Shown here: piece by piece, positions 1 through 8,437 of the stretch
Layout of the letters: the number at the start of each line of letters is the position of its first letter
Numbering within the stretch: position 1 is the stretch's first letter
NCBI GenBank assembly: GCA_964372115.1
Contig: CAYJPN010000015.1
Span: forward strand, 1-64,000
Origin: CG2-30-36-16 sp964372115
GTDB taxonomy: Bacteria; Bacteroidota; Ignavibacteria; Ignavibacteriales; Ignavibacteriaceae
Length of the DNA: 64,000 nt
Direction of reading: 5' to 3'
Position numbers and translations under genes: made by a program
The notes under the pieces: generated by a model
Told to the model about the DNA's origin: nothing
What the model saw: the letters and a program-made list of their open reading frames with translations, nothing else
Databases searched by the model: none

Positions 1-116
1 GTTCCGCGATACACCCGGGGTAACCATTTACACAATCATTTTTACACTACCAATTGTGGCTTTAAAATATTCTGTAATTCGCATATATTTAACCTAAACA
101 ATTACAGAAGTATTAA
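1..116. other. Left-edge leader, no gene called
   Basis: This stretch lies before the first gene. Two forward frames stay open from the window edge but neither gives a recognisable protein. A minus-strand ATG at 27 could open a gene leaving the window (it reads M-V-T-P-G), but it has no visible ribosome binding site and only nine codons remain. The part from about 30 to 116 is AT-rich and probably carries the promoter of the gene at 117. Confidence 0.3.
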
Positions 117-827
117 ATGAACCGGCTGACACTTCCACTTTTTTTTATTCTTTATTCAATCATCTCCTTAGCCCATGTCCATTCGGTTTCAACACCATCC
201 TATTCCTTTACGATAAAAGATAATATACTCACAGTTACCACGGATGGAACTACAGTTTATCAAAAGACATTTTATCATCCGGATGGTTATACAACCGATA
301 TGGATGGAGATAATAACAATGAGTATGTTGTTATCGATTCTATAGCTGCAGGTGTTGATAGTTATTTTAATCTTTATATTTATAACACACTCGACTCATT
401 TTATCTTGTTGACTCGGTGTTATCCGGAGACACCAAACCTTACGAAACTGCTTCGGAGGATGTTGAAGGTATTTTATTTGCAACAGGAAACCCTGCTTAT
501 GACAAGTTGAGCTCGCTGAATGACGTAAGCTTTTCAACATTAAATTTTTGGAAATTTGTTGAAGGCAGTATTTACCTTGTTAACAGCGAGGTTTATGATT
601 TATATATTGAAGGAAATAATGAGATTATTCAGATTATAGATTCGTACATCGAAACAAAAGGATTAAACTGTAATACGAGCAAAGAAATTCTGGGTGCAGT
701 TGCGGCAGTATTCGGCAACTACCTTAGTGCAGGAGAAGATACCCTTGCCATTAAATTCTTAAAAGAGTATTATTTATGTGCGGATATTGACCAGCTTGAG
801 CAGGAATTAAGAAATATTATTATGTAA
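117..827 (+). CDS. Secreted protein of unknown function
   Basis: I do not recognise this 236-residue protein. Residues 1 to about 23 form a hydrophobic signal peptide, so it is probably exported to the periplasm or outer membrane. Residues 50-110 are rich in Asp, Asn and Tyr, with a D-x-D-x-D-N-N-N stretch that resembles calcium-binding or VCBS/FG-GAP-like loops, though too little for a family call. The C-terminal third (about 180-236) looks helical, includes three Cys residues, and may be a separate small domain. It is followed 10 bases later by a small gene with its own GGAGA site, so the two are probably co-transcribed. There is no T9SS sorting domain and no lipobox. Confidence 0.75.
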   Translation: MNRLTLPLFFILYSIISLAHVHSVSTPSYSFTIKDNILTVTTDGTTVYQKTFYHPDGYTTDMDGDNNNEYVVIDSIAAGVDSYFNLYIYNTLDSFYLVDSVLSGDTKPYETASEDVEGILFATGNPAYDKLSSLNDVSFSTLNFWKFVEGSIYLVNSEVYDLYIEGNNEIIQIIDSYIETKGLNCNTSKEILGAVAAVFGNYLSAGEDTLAIKFLKEYYLCADIDQLEQELRNIIM

Positions 828-837
828 TGGAGAAGAT

Positions 838-1077
838 ATGAAAATTGATTGGCAAAAATTTATTGGCAAAACCTTAAATGTTACAATGCACGAAAACTAC
901 GGATTAACTATAGATACACGTGCTGACACTACCATTTATGAAATTGTTTTTAAGTCGGGTAAACTCACTGAAGTATACGAAGAGGGGCTTCTACTGGAAG
1001 CAAAAAGGGAAAACGAAATCGTCAGAATTTATATACCTTATGCTTCAATAAAATGCGTAGAAATCTTTAACTTTTAA
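838..1077 (+). CDS. Small beta-rich protein of unknown function
   Basis: This is a 79-residue protein without signal peptide or membrane segment, so it is likely cytoplasmic. A GGAGA site sits directly before the ATG. The sequence is predicted by eye to be almost entirely beta strands: short alternating hydrophobic segments, ending in I-P-Y-A-S-I-K-x-V-E-I. That ending is common in small barrel proteins of the Sm/SH3-like type, where a short last strand follows an I-P-x-x-S-I turn. This fold suggestion is inference only. It lies between a secreted unknown and the T9SS plug gene (24 bases downstream), probably in one transcript. Confidence 0.7.
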   Translation: MKIDWQKFIGKTLNVTMHENYGLTIDTRADTTIYEIVFKSGKLTEVYEEGLLLEAKRENEIVRIYIPYASIKCVEIFNF

Positions 1078-1101
1078 CTATCTATTCAAGGGAGGTCTTT
1101 T

Positions 1102-2334
1102 TTGAAAAGATCAATTATTGTTTTTCTTTCTCTTTTTTGCTGGGGTTATCTTTATCCTCAAGTTGTTTCAATAAAAAGTTTACAAACTTATACCGGTAAA
1201 GAATCTGAATTTCCGGTTCTTACCGGCGATAACCCGCTCTCAATCGAATTTGATGTTCAATCTGCGGTTGAACCTTATCTGACTGTCATATTCCGTTTCT
1301 GCGATAAAAATTGGATGCCAACAAAAAATATTTTCCTCTTAAACCAGGGAGGATATGCCGGGTATGATTTAGATTATTATACTTTGCCTGCAACCATAAA
1401 GGATGCCCGCTATCATGTAAAAGGAACGTTCCCCGATGCGGAAGGATATGTAACTTTTCCATTCAGCGGCAAGTGGAGGTTTTATATCACCGACTCGCAA
1501 GATACTTCCACGGTTTATGAGCAGGGAAAGTTTTTTGTAGTTACAAATGAAGTAAGCCTAAACGCAACGATAAAAAATGAGCTGCTCGAAGACGAAACTT
1601 TTTTCCCGACAGATCTTGCGAAAGTTTTTAATATAACTTCCGAGTTTAATCTCCCCGGTGATTTTTTTCCCAATTTTGTTGATGGTTTGGAGATCATAGA
1701 AAATCATAAAATCGAGTATCCTATTATCATCGACCGTAACTTTAATACAAACAGACGGCAGTTCTATTGGAACGGAGATAGAAAATTTACATTTACAGCA
1801 AGAGACATTCGTCCGGGTAACGAATATCGTCAAACCGATTTAAGAAATTTTAATAAATACGGACCCAGAGATGCCAAAGCGCAGTTTGACGGGTTAGAGT
1901 ATTCAAGGTTTTTTAAACAAGGTCATACCGATTTAAATGGCGGTTCAATATTGGTAAATTTTAAAAATGATTATGCCGATTATTTAAACGTCACATTTTC
2001 AGTTAAACCGCCTAATACAGAAATAAATACTATTTTTTTAGTCGGTGGATTTAATAATTGGCAGGTTCTACCGGAATATATGATGACGGACGATTACGGC
2101 GTCTTCAAAAAAACAGTATCGCTGAAACGCGGCATATACGATTACCAGTATGTTACGGCTGATTTAATAAATAATAGTATTAAAAACATCGACTGGTATA
2201 CGCTTGAGGGAAATAGTTATGAAACCATAAACGAATATTATGTATTTTTGTACTATAAAGATCCGAATTACGGTGGATACGATAGAATTATCGGTTATCA
2301 AAAATTATTAAGCAGGACAAAATGGAAAAATTAA
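1102..2334 (+). CDS. T9SS plug protein (DUF5103)
   Basis: The 410-residue product matches the family formerly called DUF5103, now known as the type IX secretion system plug. In Flavobacterium the plug binds the periplasmic side of the giant SprA translocon when no cargo is bound. Residues 1-19 are a signal peptide. The N-terminal part (about 20-290) is the plug domain, and residues 290-410 form an Ig/E-set-like domain with the I-F-L-V-G-G-F-N-N-W segment and an ending Y-D-R-I-I-G-Y typical of the family. The start is TTG at 1102, chosen because a strong GGAGGT lies six bases upstream and the signal peptide follows. It overlaps the next gene by 13 bases. The T9SS cargo proteins elsewhere in the window are its expected clients. 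Confidence 0.85.
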   Translation: MKRSIIVFLSLFCWGYLYPQVVSIKSLQTYTGKESEFPVLTGDNPLSIEFDVQSAVEPYLTVIFRFCDKNWMPTKNIFLLNQGGYAGYDLDYYTLPATIKDARYHVKGTFPDAEGYVTFPFSGKWRFYITDSQDTSTVYEQGKFFVVTNEVSLNATIKNELLEDETFFPTDLAKVFNITSEFNLPGDFFPNFVDGLEIIENHKIEYPIIIDRNFNTNRRQFYWNGDRKFTFTARDIRPGNEYRQTDLRNFNKYGPRDAKAQFDGLEYSRFFKQGHTDLNGGSILVNFKNDYADYLNVTFSVKPPNTEINTIFLVGGFNNWQVLPEYMMTDDYGVFKKTVSLKRGIYDYQYVTADLINNSIKNIDWYTLEGNSYETINEYYVFLYYKDPNYGGYDRIIGYQKLLSRTKWKN

Positions 2335-3308
2335 AACTCGGAGTTATCGGAACAGGTCATCTCGGAAAACTCCACATTAAAATGTTAAAAAATGCTCAGA
2401 ACGGAAACTTCATTGGTATTTATGATTCAAATGCAGAACAGGCTAACCTTGCCTGTGTAGAATATAACGTTAATGTGTTTGAAGACCTTGATTCCTTGAT
2501 TCAAAATGTCGATGCAGTATCGGTTGCCGCAACCACCAGCGCCCATTACGAAATATGCAAAAAGTGTCTTTCCGCGGGCATTCATGTTTTTGTTGAAAAA
2601 CCTATTACTACCACAATTGAAGAAGCCGGAGAGTTAATAAAAATTGCTTCAGAAAAGAATGTGAATTTTCAAGTCGGGCATATTGAACGCTTTAACCCCG
2701 CGTTACTTTCTCTTGAAAAATATATTCTCGAACCGATGTTTATTCAAACAGACAGGCTTGCTCAATTTAATCCCCGGGGTACCGATGTAGCCGTTGTGCT
2801 CGATTTAATGATACACGATATAGATATAATTTTAAGTTTGATTAAAAGCCCGGTAAAACAAATTGATGCAAGCGGGGTAGCAGTTGTTTCAGACTCACTC
2901 GATATTGCTAATGCTCGCCTTTTATTTGAAAATGGAGCGGTGGCTAATGTTACTGCAAGCCGAATTAGTCAAAAGAAGATGAGGAAAATGAGGCTGTTCC
3001 AGCGCGACACTTATCTATCTCTCGATTTTACAACGGGTGTGTCAGAAGTTTACAGGTTAACCGGTATGGATGAGGTTTCATCCAATTCAATTTCCTTCGG
3101 TGAAATTGGAATCGGCGAAAAGAAAAAACGTGTGGTTTATGAACAACCGGAAGTTAGAGAGGTAAATGCTCTTCAGTACGAACTTCAATTGTTTGTTAAC
3201 TCTGTTTTGAAAGGTGAGAAACCTGTTGTCTCTGGTGAAGATGGATTACGTGCTTTACAAGTTGCCCAGACTATCATTCAGAAAATTGAAGAAGCAAAGA
3301 TAAAATAG
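2322..3308 (+). CDS. Gfo/Idh/MocA family NAD(P)-dependent oxidoreductase
   Basis: This 328-residue protein has the N-terminal Rossmann motif G-x-G-x-x-G (G-T-G-H-L-G, residues 10-15), the family's E-K-P motif (V-E-K-P-I-T-T-T near residue 92) and a C-terminal GFO/IDH/MocA alpha/beta domain. Such enzymes oxidise or reduce sugars and sugar nucleotides with NAD(P). The V-G-H-I-E-R-F-N-P segment is shared with sugar-nucleotide dehydrogenases such as the UDP-GlcNAc 3-dehydrogenase GnnA used for lipid A, but no GnnB-like aminotransferase is in the window, so the substrate stays open. An AGGA lies just before the ATG. The gene overlaps the end of the T9SS plug gene, pointing to coupled expression. 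Confidence 0.85.
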   Translation: MEKLKLGVIGTGHLGKLHIKMLKNAQNGNFIGIYDSNAEQANLACVEYNVNVFEDLDSLIQNVDAVSVAATTSAHYEICKKCLSAGIHVFVEKPITTTIEEAGELIKIASEKNVNFQVGHIERFNPALLSLEKYILEPMFIQTDRLAQFNPRGTDVAVVLDLMIHDIDIILSLIKSPVKQIDASGVAVVSDSLDIANARLLFENGAVANVTASRISQKKMRKMRLFQRDTYLSLDFTTGVSEVYRLTGMDEVSSNSISFGEIGIGEKKKRVVYEQPEVREVNALQYELQLFVNSVLKGEKPVVSGEDGLRALQVAQTIIQKIEEAKIK

Positions 3309-3365
3309 AAGTTAGTTTAAAAACGTTTATACAGTAGCATGATTTGACTTTTTTTAGAGGATACA

Positions 3366-3974
3366 ATGAAAAAATATGTAATTACAATTGCTCTTTTACT
3401 TTCACTTTCCAATATAAGCTGTTCGGTATATGATACCCTTGTTAACATAAGCAGGCTAAAATTTAAACTCGGAAGAGTTGACAATTTTTCATTAAACGGA
3501 ATTCAGATTTCAAATAAACAGAAGTTAGCTGATTTTTCTACTATGGATGTGATTAATTTATCTGCAGCGGTTTTACAGGGGAAATTACCTGTTTCATTTA
3601 CGCTTAATGTAGAAGCTAAAAATCCAAATGACGGTACCGGCGGATACAAAAGCACAGGCGCAACACTCAAATCTTTTCCGTGGCGTTTGCTCGTTGATAA
3701 TAAAGAAACAATTTCGGGTAACATTGGTTCAGAAGTATTTGTGCCCGGCACCGGTGAGTCAACTCAAATAAAACTTCAAATGAATTTGGACCTTGTGCAA
3801 ATATTTAAGGATAGAGGTTATGAGTCGCTTGTAAACCTTGCATTAAACATAGGCGGACACAGCGGCACATCATCAAAATTAACATTATATGCAAAACCGG
3901 TTGTCAGCACTGTAATTGGTAATATTAGTTATCCGGGCGAGTTAAAAATTGTTGATTATGAGTTTAGTAATTAA
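3366..3974 (+). CDS. LEA14-like (LEA type 2) lipoprotein
   Basis: The 202-residue product begins with a lipoprotein-type signal peptide ending at Cys19 (N-I-S-C), so it is probably lipid-anchored in the envelope. The middle holds the segment F-T-L-N-V-E-A-K-N-P-N, a hallmark of the water-stress/LEA type 2 (LEA14) immunoglobulin-like fold. Homologues are widespread small lipoproteins of Gram-negative bacteria and archaea with no defined enzymatic role. A GAGGATAC ribosome binding site precedes the ATG. It is the last gene of the first plus-strand group, and an AT-rich gap of 285 bases follows. The family call rests on one motif and overall size. Confidence 0.65.
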   Translation: MKKYVITIALLLSLSNISCSVYDTLVNISRLKFKLGRVDNFSLNGIQISNKQKLADFSTMDVINLSAAVLQGKLPVSFTLNVEAKNPNDGTGGYKSTGATLKSFPWRLLVDNKETISGNIGSEVFVPGTGESTQIKLQMNLDLVQIFKDRGYESLVNLALNIGGHSGTSSKLTLYAKPVVSTVIGNISYPGELKIVDYEFSN

Positions 3975-4259
3975 AATAATTTAACCTTCAAATTGTGTTT
4001 TAATTACAAAGCTATTAAACATATTTTTTGGTGATTAAAAAACAAACTTTTGTTAGTTTTATTTTTAATACGGGTGATGATTAAATAAGTCATTTAAATC
4101 ATTGAATAATGATGAGGTTCTACTTAACCGTTTACTGTAATTTATCTTGTAAATTGTTACAAACTCAGCTTCATCTTATTAAATTTGATTTAATTATAAC
4201 ATTTGATGTGTTAAATTTAGACCAGAGAAATAATCACTTTAGTATGTAAGTATAAAAAT
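3975..4259. other. Intergenic region before ROK kinase gene
   Basis: A 285-base, very AT-rich gap separates two plus-strand gene groups. A weak hairpin (AACAA, loop ACTT, TTGTT) followed by TTTTATTTTT near 4040-4070 could end the upstream transcript. The rest presumably holds the promoter of the ROK-LptD-NYN genes. I see no riboswitch-like or repeated structure. Confidence 0.3.
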
Positions 4260-5216
4260 ATGACTAAAAAATTAAAATATGCTGTAGGAGTTGACCTCGG
4301 TGGAACCTACATAAAACTTGGTATTGTAACCGATGGGGGAAAAATTGTAAAAAAAGTTGTTGTTGATACTCTGGCAGAAAAAGGACCGGATGTAATTATA
4401 GCACAGATAAAAAAAGGATTGAAGCAGCTATTAGATGGCACTAAATTGAAAATTCACGCCGTAGGTGTTGGATGCCCCGGAGTAGTTTCTACAAAAAAAG
4501 GTACTGTAGAAAATCCGCCGAATTTACCGGGCTGGAATAGAGTGAACTTAGTAAAAATTTTGGAAAAAACCACCAATAAAAAAGTTTTTATTGAAAACGA
4601 CGCGAATGCAGCAGCCATAGGCGAGTACATTTTCGGAGCCGGTAAAAAATATGATTCGTTTGTAATGATTACTCTTGGAACCGGCGTGGGAGGCGGAATA
4701 ATTTTGAAAAGAAAAATTTACCGAGGCGACTTTGGTGCAGCCGGAGAAATCGGTCATGTTACAATCGACTATAAAGGACCAAAATGCAACTGCGGTTCTT
4801 ACGGCTGTATTGAAACTTATATTGGCAACCAATATCTCGTTGAGAGAATTAAAAAAGAACTTAATGGAAAAAAATCTATAATAAAAGAATTGGTACAAAA
4901 CGATTTAACTCTTCTAACTCCTAAAATAATAAGCGAAGCCGCCGAAGCGGGCGATGCTTTTGCGCAAGTAGTTGTAAAAGATATGGGGGCGTATCTCGGC
5001 GCGGCTATGGCATCTTTAAGTAATGTTTTAGACATTGGAGTATTCATAATTGGTGGCGGTGTTTCCGGTTTTGGAAAACCGTTGTTTGAAGCAATTGAAG
5101 AAAACACACGTGCAAGGGTACTGACGCCGTTAAGAAAAAGAATAAAAGTTGTACACGCAAAACTCCAAAACGATGCCGGTATAAAAGGCGCATCGGCTTT
5201 GGTATTTTATAAGTAA
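4260..5216 (+). CDS. ROK family sugar kinase (glucokinase-like)
   Basis: The 318-residue protein is a ROK-family kinase that phosphorylates a hexose with ATP. It shows the N-terminal phosphate loop D-L-G-G-T-Y-I-K (residues 11-18), the catalytic segment E-N-D-A-N-A-A (Asp is the base), the glycine-rich G-T-G-V-G-G-G segment, the sugar-binding G-E-I-G-H motif and the ROK zinc site C-N-C-G-S-Y-G-C-I-E. Glucokinase is the usual assignment for proteins of this length. N-acetylmannosamine or other hexoses cannot be excluded. It is the first gene of a plus-strand group and lies 15 bases before the LptD-like gene. Confidence 0.88.
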   Translation: MTKKLKYAVGVDLGGTYIKLGIVTDGGKIVKKVVVDTLAEKGPDVIIAQIKKGLKQLLDGTKLKIHAVGVGCPGVVSTKKGTVENPPNLPGWNRVNLVKILEKTTNKKVFIENDANAAAIGEYIFGAGKKYDSFVMITLGTGVGGGIILKRKIYRGDFGAAGEIGHVTIDYKGPKCNCGSYGCIETYIGNQYLVERIKKELNGKKSIIKELVQNDLTLLTPKIISEAAEAGDAFAQVVVKDMGAYLGAAMASLSNVLDIGVFIIGGGVSGFGKPLFEAIEENTRARVLTPLRKRIKVVHAKLQNDAGIKGASALVFYK

Positions 5217-5231
5217 TTATTAAGCGGGTTG

Positions 5232-7805
5232 ATGAATTCATCAAAAATATTTTTTTTATTTTGTTTGATCAGCGCATTCGCACTTGGTCAGAATACCGAC
5301 TCGCTATTTCTCCCTTCGGATTCACTATCATCAACAATAGCCGATTCATTGTTTATTCCCGATTCACTTCATTCTGCAGATTCAACTGTAAAAAAAACAT
5401 ATGATATTGATACGGTCATTTATGCGAGCGCATCCGACTCACTAATATTTTTTGTGCAGCAAAAAAAAATGGAATTATACGGGGACGGGACGCTTCAGTA
5501 CAAAACAACCGATTTGAAAAGCGCAAATATTACTGTTGATTTTAAAACTCAGAATATTAACGCTGTCGGGGTTCCTTCCGATTCGCTTCCTGAAAAATTG
5601 AAAAACACACCTGTGCTAAAAGAAAACGGGGAAACATACGAAGGGGTAACAATGAAATACAATTTTAAAACCCAGCAAGGTTTTATAACAAACGCAGGTA
5701 CAAATGAAGACGGAACAAGTTACACCGGTAAAAAAATAAAAAAAGTTGATAAAGAAACATATTTTATTGAAGACGGAATTTATACAACTTGTGATGCCGA
5801 AGAGCCTCACTATTATTTTTCTGCATCGGAAATGAAAATAGTACACAAAGAGCAGCTAATAAGCCGGTGGATATTTTTAAATTTTGGCGGAGTTCCATTG
5901 CCCATACCATTGCCATTTGCGGTTTTCCCTATTCAGTCTGGCAGGCGCTCCGGAATTATAGCTCCTTCTTTTGGTGATGATTTTAAGTACGGCAGATATT
6001 TTTCACGCTTCGGCTACTTTTGGGCAATATCTGATTATATGGATATAAACGCAACAGCGGATTATTATTTTAAAGGCAGTTACAACTTAAATAGTCGTTA
6101 CCGTTATGCAAAAAGATACAACTTTACAGGTCAGATTGAGGGCGGTTATTCAAGTTTTCAAGATGGTGATCCAGCAGATTTGCAAAGGAACTCGCGTACA
6201 GATTGGCGTATTAAAATTTTTCATAATCAAAATATTACTCCAACACTTCGGTTCGATGCAAATCTTGAATTTATGTCGGGCAGTTATCTTACCCGTAACG
6301 TAACCGATTTTAACGAGCTACTTCGTCAAGAAATTGTATCGAATGCAAATTTATTTAAATCATGGGACGAATCCGGGAACAGCCTTTCTTTAAGTTACAG
6401 CCGGCGGCAGGATTTAAGCACTGGAAATATAAACGAAATTCTGCCTAATTTAACTTTCAGCCGCTCTCAGTCTTACCCATTTAAAAGAAAAGATGGTGGA
6501 GGCGGCTCCCAGAAGTGGTACGAGCTCATCGGGTATAATTATAATAGTCAGCTTCAAAATAAACGGACTAAAGTAGATAATAATTTGCAAATACGGGGAG
6601 GAATTCAGCATAACTTTAGCACAAGTTTTTCACCGAAAATCGGTTACTTTAGCGTTGCGCCGAATTTACGGTACCAGGAAAAATGGTATAATAAAAAAAC
6701 AAAAATCAACCCGTCTGTATCGGCATTAACCGGTAATGATACTCTTGTAATCGATGATGTTAAAGAAATAAATTTTGTTCGCACATTTGGTCTCGGAGTA
6801 ACCGCATCAACAAAATTTTATGGAATGTTTACTCCGAATGTTCTCGGTATACAGGCAATAAGGCATACGGTTTCTCCGAGCCTGAGTTATAATTACACTC
6901 CCGATTTTTCTACTCCGTTTTGGGGATATTACGATTCATACAAAGATTCAACCGGCAAAGAAGTAAGATATGATAAATTCGGTCGCGAAGTATTCGGCGG
7001 CGTTTCGAGCGGCGAACAGCAGAATATATCTTTTTCACTCGGTAACGTTTTTGAAATGAAAACTAATGCAGACCCAACTGACACAACTTCGAAAGAAAAT
7101 AAAATTCAATTGCTTAATATTAACGCAAGTGTTGGATACAACTTTGCAGCAGACAGCTTAAAATTTTCAGATATTAATTTGAGTTTTCGTACTCAAATCG
7201 GAAATACTTTTAGCCTGAACGGTTCATCATCCTTTACCCCATACTCTTACTCCGGTACTAGAAAAATAAATAAGTTTTTAATAAACGACGGGAAGGGTTT
7301 TCTACGAATGACCAATTTTAATTTTTCTGTGTCAACCTCAATTTCGGGTGAAAAATTAAAATCGGATAGTGATAAGGATACCCTTGATAAAGCTGACGAA
7401 GACGAGTTTGTTTTGGGCGGAGCAGACCGTGGAGTATATAAAGGAATTTATGACCAGAAGGAAGCTGATTTTTCGATTCCCTGGGATATCTCCCTGAGCT
7501 ATAATTACACATTAAGCCAGCCAGTACCCGAAACGAAAACAATTTATTCGAATGTTAGCGGCGGAATAAATTTTAACTTTACACGTAATTGGAAGTTTTC
7601 GGTCACTGGTAGTTATGATATCAGGAAGAAAGAATTTGCCGCACCTCAAATTCGTATTTCGCGCGATCTTCATTGCTGGACTATGAACTTTACCTGGAAC
7701 CCGTTAGGTACATTCCGCGGTTATAATTTTGAAATTAGAGTTAAAGCCCCGCAACTTCAGGACTTAAAAGTTACTAAACGCGATCAATTTTATTCCGGTA
7801 AATAA
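5232..7805 (+). CDS. LptD-like outer-membrane LPS assembly protein
   Basis: This 857-residue protein has a signal peptide (about 1-17), a Ser/Asp-rich linker, an OstA/LptA-like jellyroll domain (about 50-200) and a large beta-barrel to the C-terminus. The junction reads Y-T-T-C-D-x-x-x-P-H-Y-Y-F-S-A followed by P-L-P-I-P-L-P-F-A-V-F-P-I and R-R-S-G-I-I-A-P-S-F-G, the pattern of LptD family proteins that place lipopolysaccharide in the outer leaflet. The call is homology-level; FCB members are divergent. A TTG at 5229 directly precedes the ATG at 5232; ATG is preferred. Only one Cys of the LptD disulfide system is evident near the junction. The NYN nuclease gene follows after 7 bases. Confidence 0.85.
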   Translation: MNSSKIFFLFCLISAFALGQNTDSLFLPSDSLSSTIADSLFIPDSLHSADSTVKKTYDIDTVIYASASDSLIFFVQQKKMELYGDGTLQYKTTDLKSANITVDFKTQNINAVGVPSDSLPEKLKNTPVLKENGETYEGVTMKYNFKTQQGFITNAGTNEDGTSYTGKKIKKVDKETYFIEDGIYTTCDAEEPHYYFSASEMKIVHKEQLISRWIFLNFGGVPLPIPLPFAVFPIQSGRRSGIIAPSFGDDFKYGRYFSRFGYFWAISDYMDINATADYYFKGSYNLNSRYRYAKRYNFTGQIEGGYSSFQDGDPADLQRNSRTDWRIKIFHNQNITPTLRFDANLEFMSGSYLTRNVTDFNELLRQEIVSNANLFKSWDESGNSLSLSYSRRQDLSTGNINEILPNLTFSRSQSYPFKRKDGGGGSQKWYELIGYNYNSQLQNKRTKVDNNLQIRGGIQHNFSTSFSPKIGYFSVAPNLRYQEKWYNKKTKINPSVSALTGNDTLVIDDVKEINFVRTFGLGVTASTKFYGMFTPNVLGIQAIRHTVSPSLSYNYTPDFSTPFWGYYDSYKDSTGKEVRYDKFGREVFGGVSSGEQQNISFSLGNVFEMKTNADPTDTTSKENKIQLLNINASVGYNFAADSLKFSDINLSFRTQIGNTFSLNGSSSFTPYSYSGTRKINKFLINDGKGFLRMTNFNFSVSTSISGEKLKSDSDKDTLDKADEDEFVLGGADRGVYKGIYDQKEADFSIPWDISLSYNYTLSQPVPETKTIYSNVSGGINFNFTRNWKFSVTGSYDIRKKEFAAPQIRISRDLHCWTMNFTWNPLGTFRGYNFEIRVKAPQLQDLKVTKRDQFYSGK

Positions 7806-7812
7806 GGATAAA

Positions 7813-8274
7813 ATGAAACATTATATCATCGATGGGAATAACGTTATCGGGAAATCGAAAGAATTACTTGAACTTCAAAAAAAAGACAAACAACTCTCTC
7901 GCGAAAAACTTGCGTTTAAATTGGGAAATTATTTTAGAGGGAAAAAAGCAAAGGTAACGCTTCACTTTGACGGATATAAGAATATGCCAATAAATATTTC
8001 AGGTATAAAAGTTATCTATTCCGATAACAAAGAAGCTGATACTTCAATAAGAACTCAAATTGAGCAGACTAAAAATAGAAAACTACTCATCGTTGTTACA
8101 TCCGATCATGCTATTCAAAATTTTGCCCGCGCCTGTTCTTGCGAAATATTGCCGAGTGAAAATTTATTAAAACAAACAGCACATCAAAATGATTCTGATG
8201 ATGAGAATAAAAAAATTGAATCGATGAATAACGAGCTTGATGAGTTTAAACGCTTATTTGGTTTAAAAGAATAA
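7813..8274 (+). CDS. YacP-like NYN domain ribonuclease
   Basis: The 153-residue protein carries an NYN (PIN-like) domain of the YacP/Rae1 type. The start Y-I-I-D-G-N-N-V-I-G supplies the first catalytic Asp, H-F-D-G follows, then S-D-N-K-E-A-D-T-S-I and V-T-S-D-H-A-I give the remaining acidic metal ligands. In Bacillus, YacP (Rae1) cleaves mRNA in the ribosomal A site; whether this one does so is unknown. The C-terminal 30 residues are acidic and helical. An AAGGATA site precedes the ATG. It probably shares a transcript with the LptD-like gene. Confidence 0.8.
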   Translation: MKHYIIDGNNVIGKSKELLELQKKDKQLSREKLAFKLGNYFRGKKAKVTLHFDGYKNMPINISGIKVIYSDNKEADTSIRTQIEQTKNRKLLIVVTSDHAIQNFARACSCEILPSENLLKQTAHQNDSDDENKKIESMNNELDEFKRLFGLKE

Positions 8275-8281
8275 ACAGTTT

Positions 8282-8320
8282 AATGTTGTTTCAAGAACAT
8301 TTTTGCTTAACTTTTTTTTG
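8282..8320 (+). terminator. Weak intrinsic terminator candidate
   Basis: A six-base stem (AATGTT/AACATT, loop of eight) is followed by T-rich sequence including a run of eight T. It lies eight bases after the NYN gene, before a gene on the opposite strand. The stem is AT-rich, so confidence is low. Confidence 0.35.
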
Positions 8321-8437
8321 CGCATTATGCGGCTCATAAATAAGTGTAATGTGCATTTTATGTTACGCATCTATTTCTGAAATGTTAACTGATAATTCTT
8401 TTTCCCACTTAACAAGCGCAATGTTATTTCCCAATCG

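Noticed and set aside
3975..4259. Possible riboswitch before the ROK gene
   Set aside because: The gap is simply AT-rich; no conserved riboswitch core or stable multi-stem fold could be recognised.
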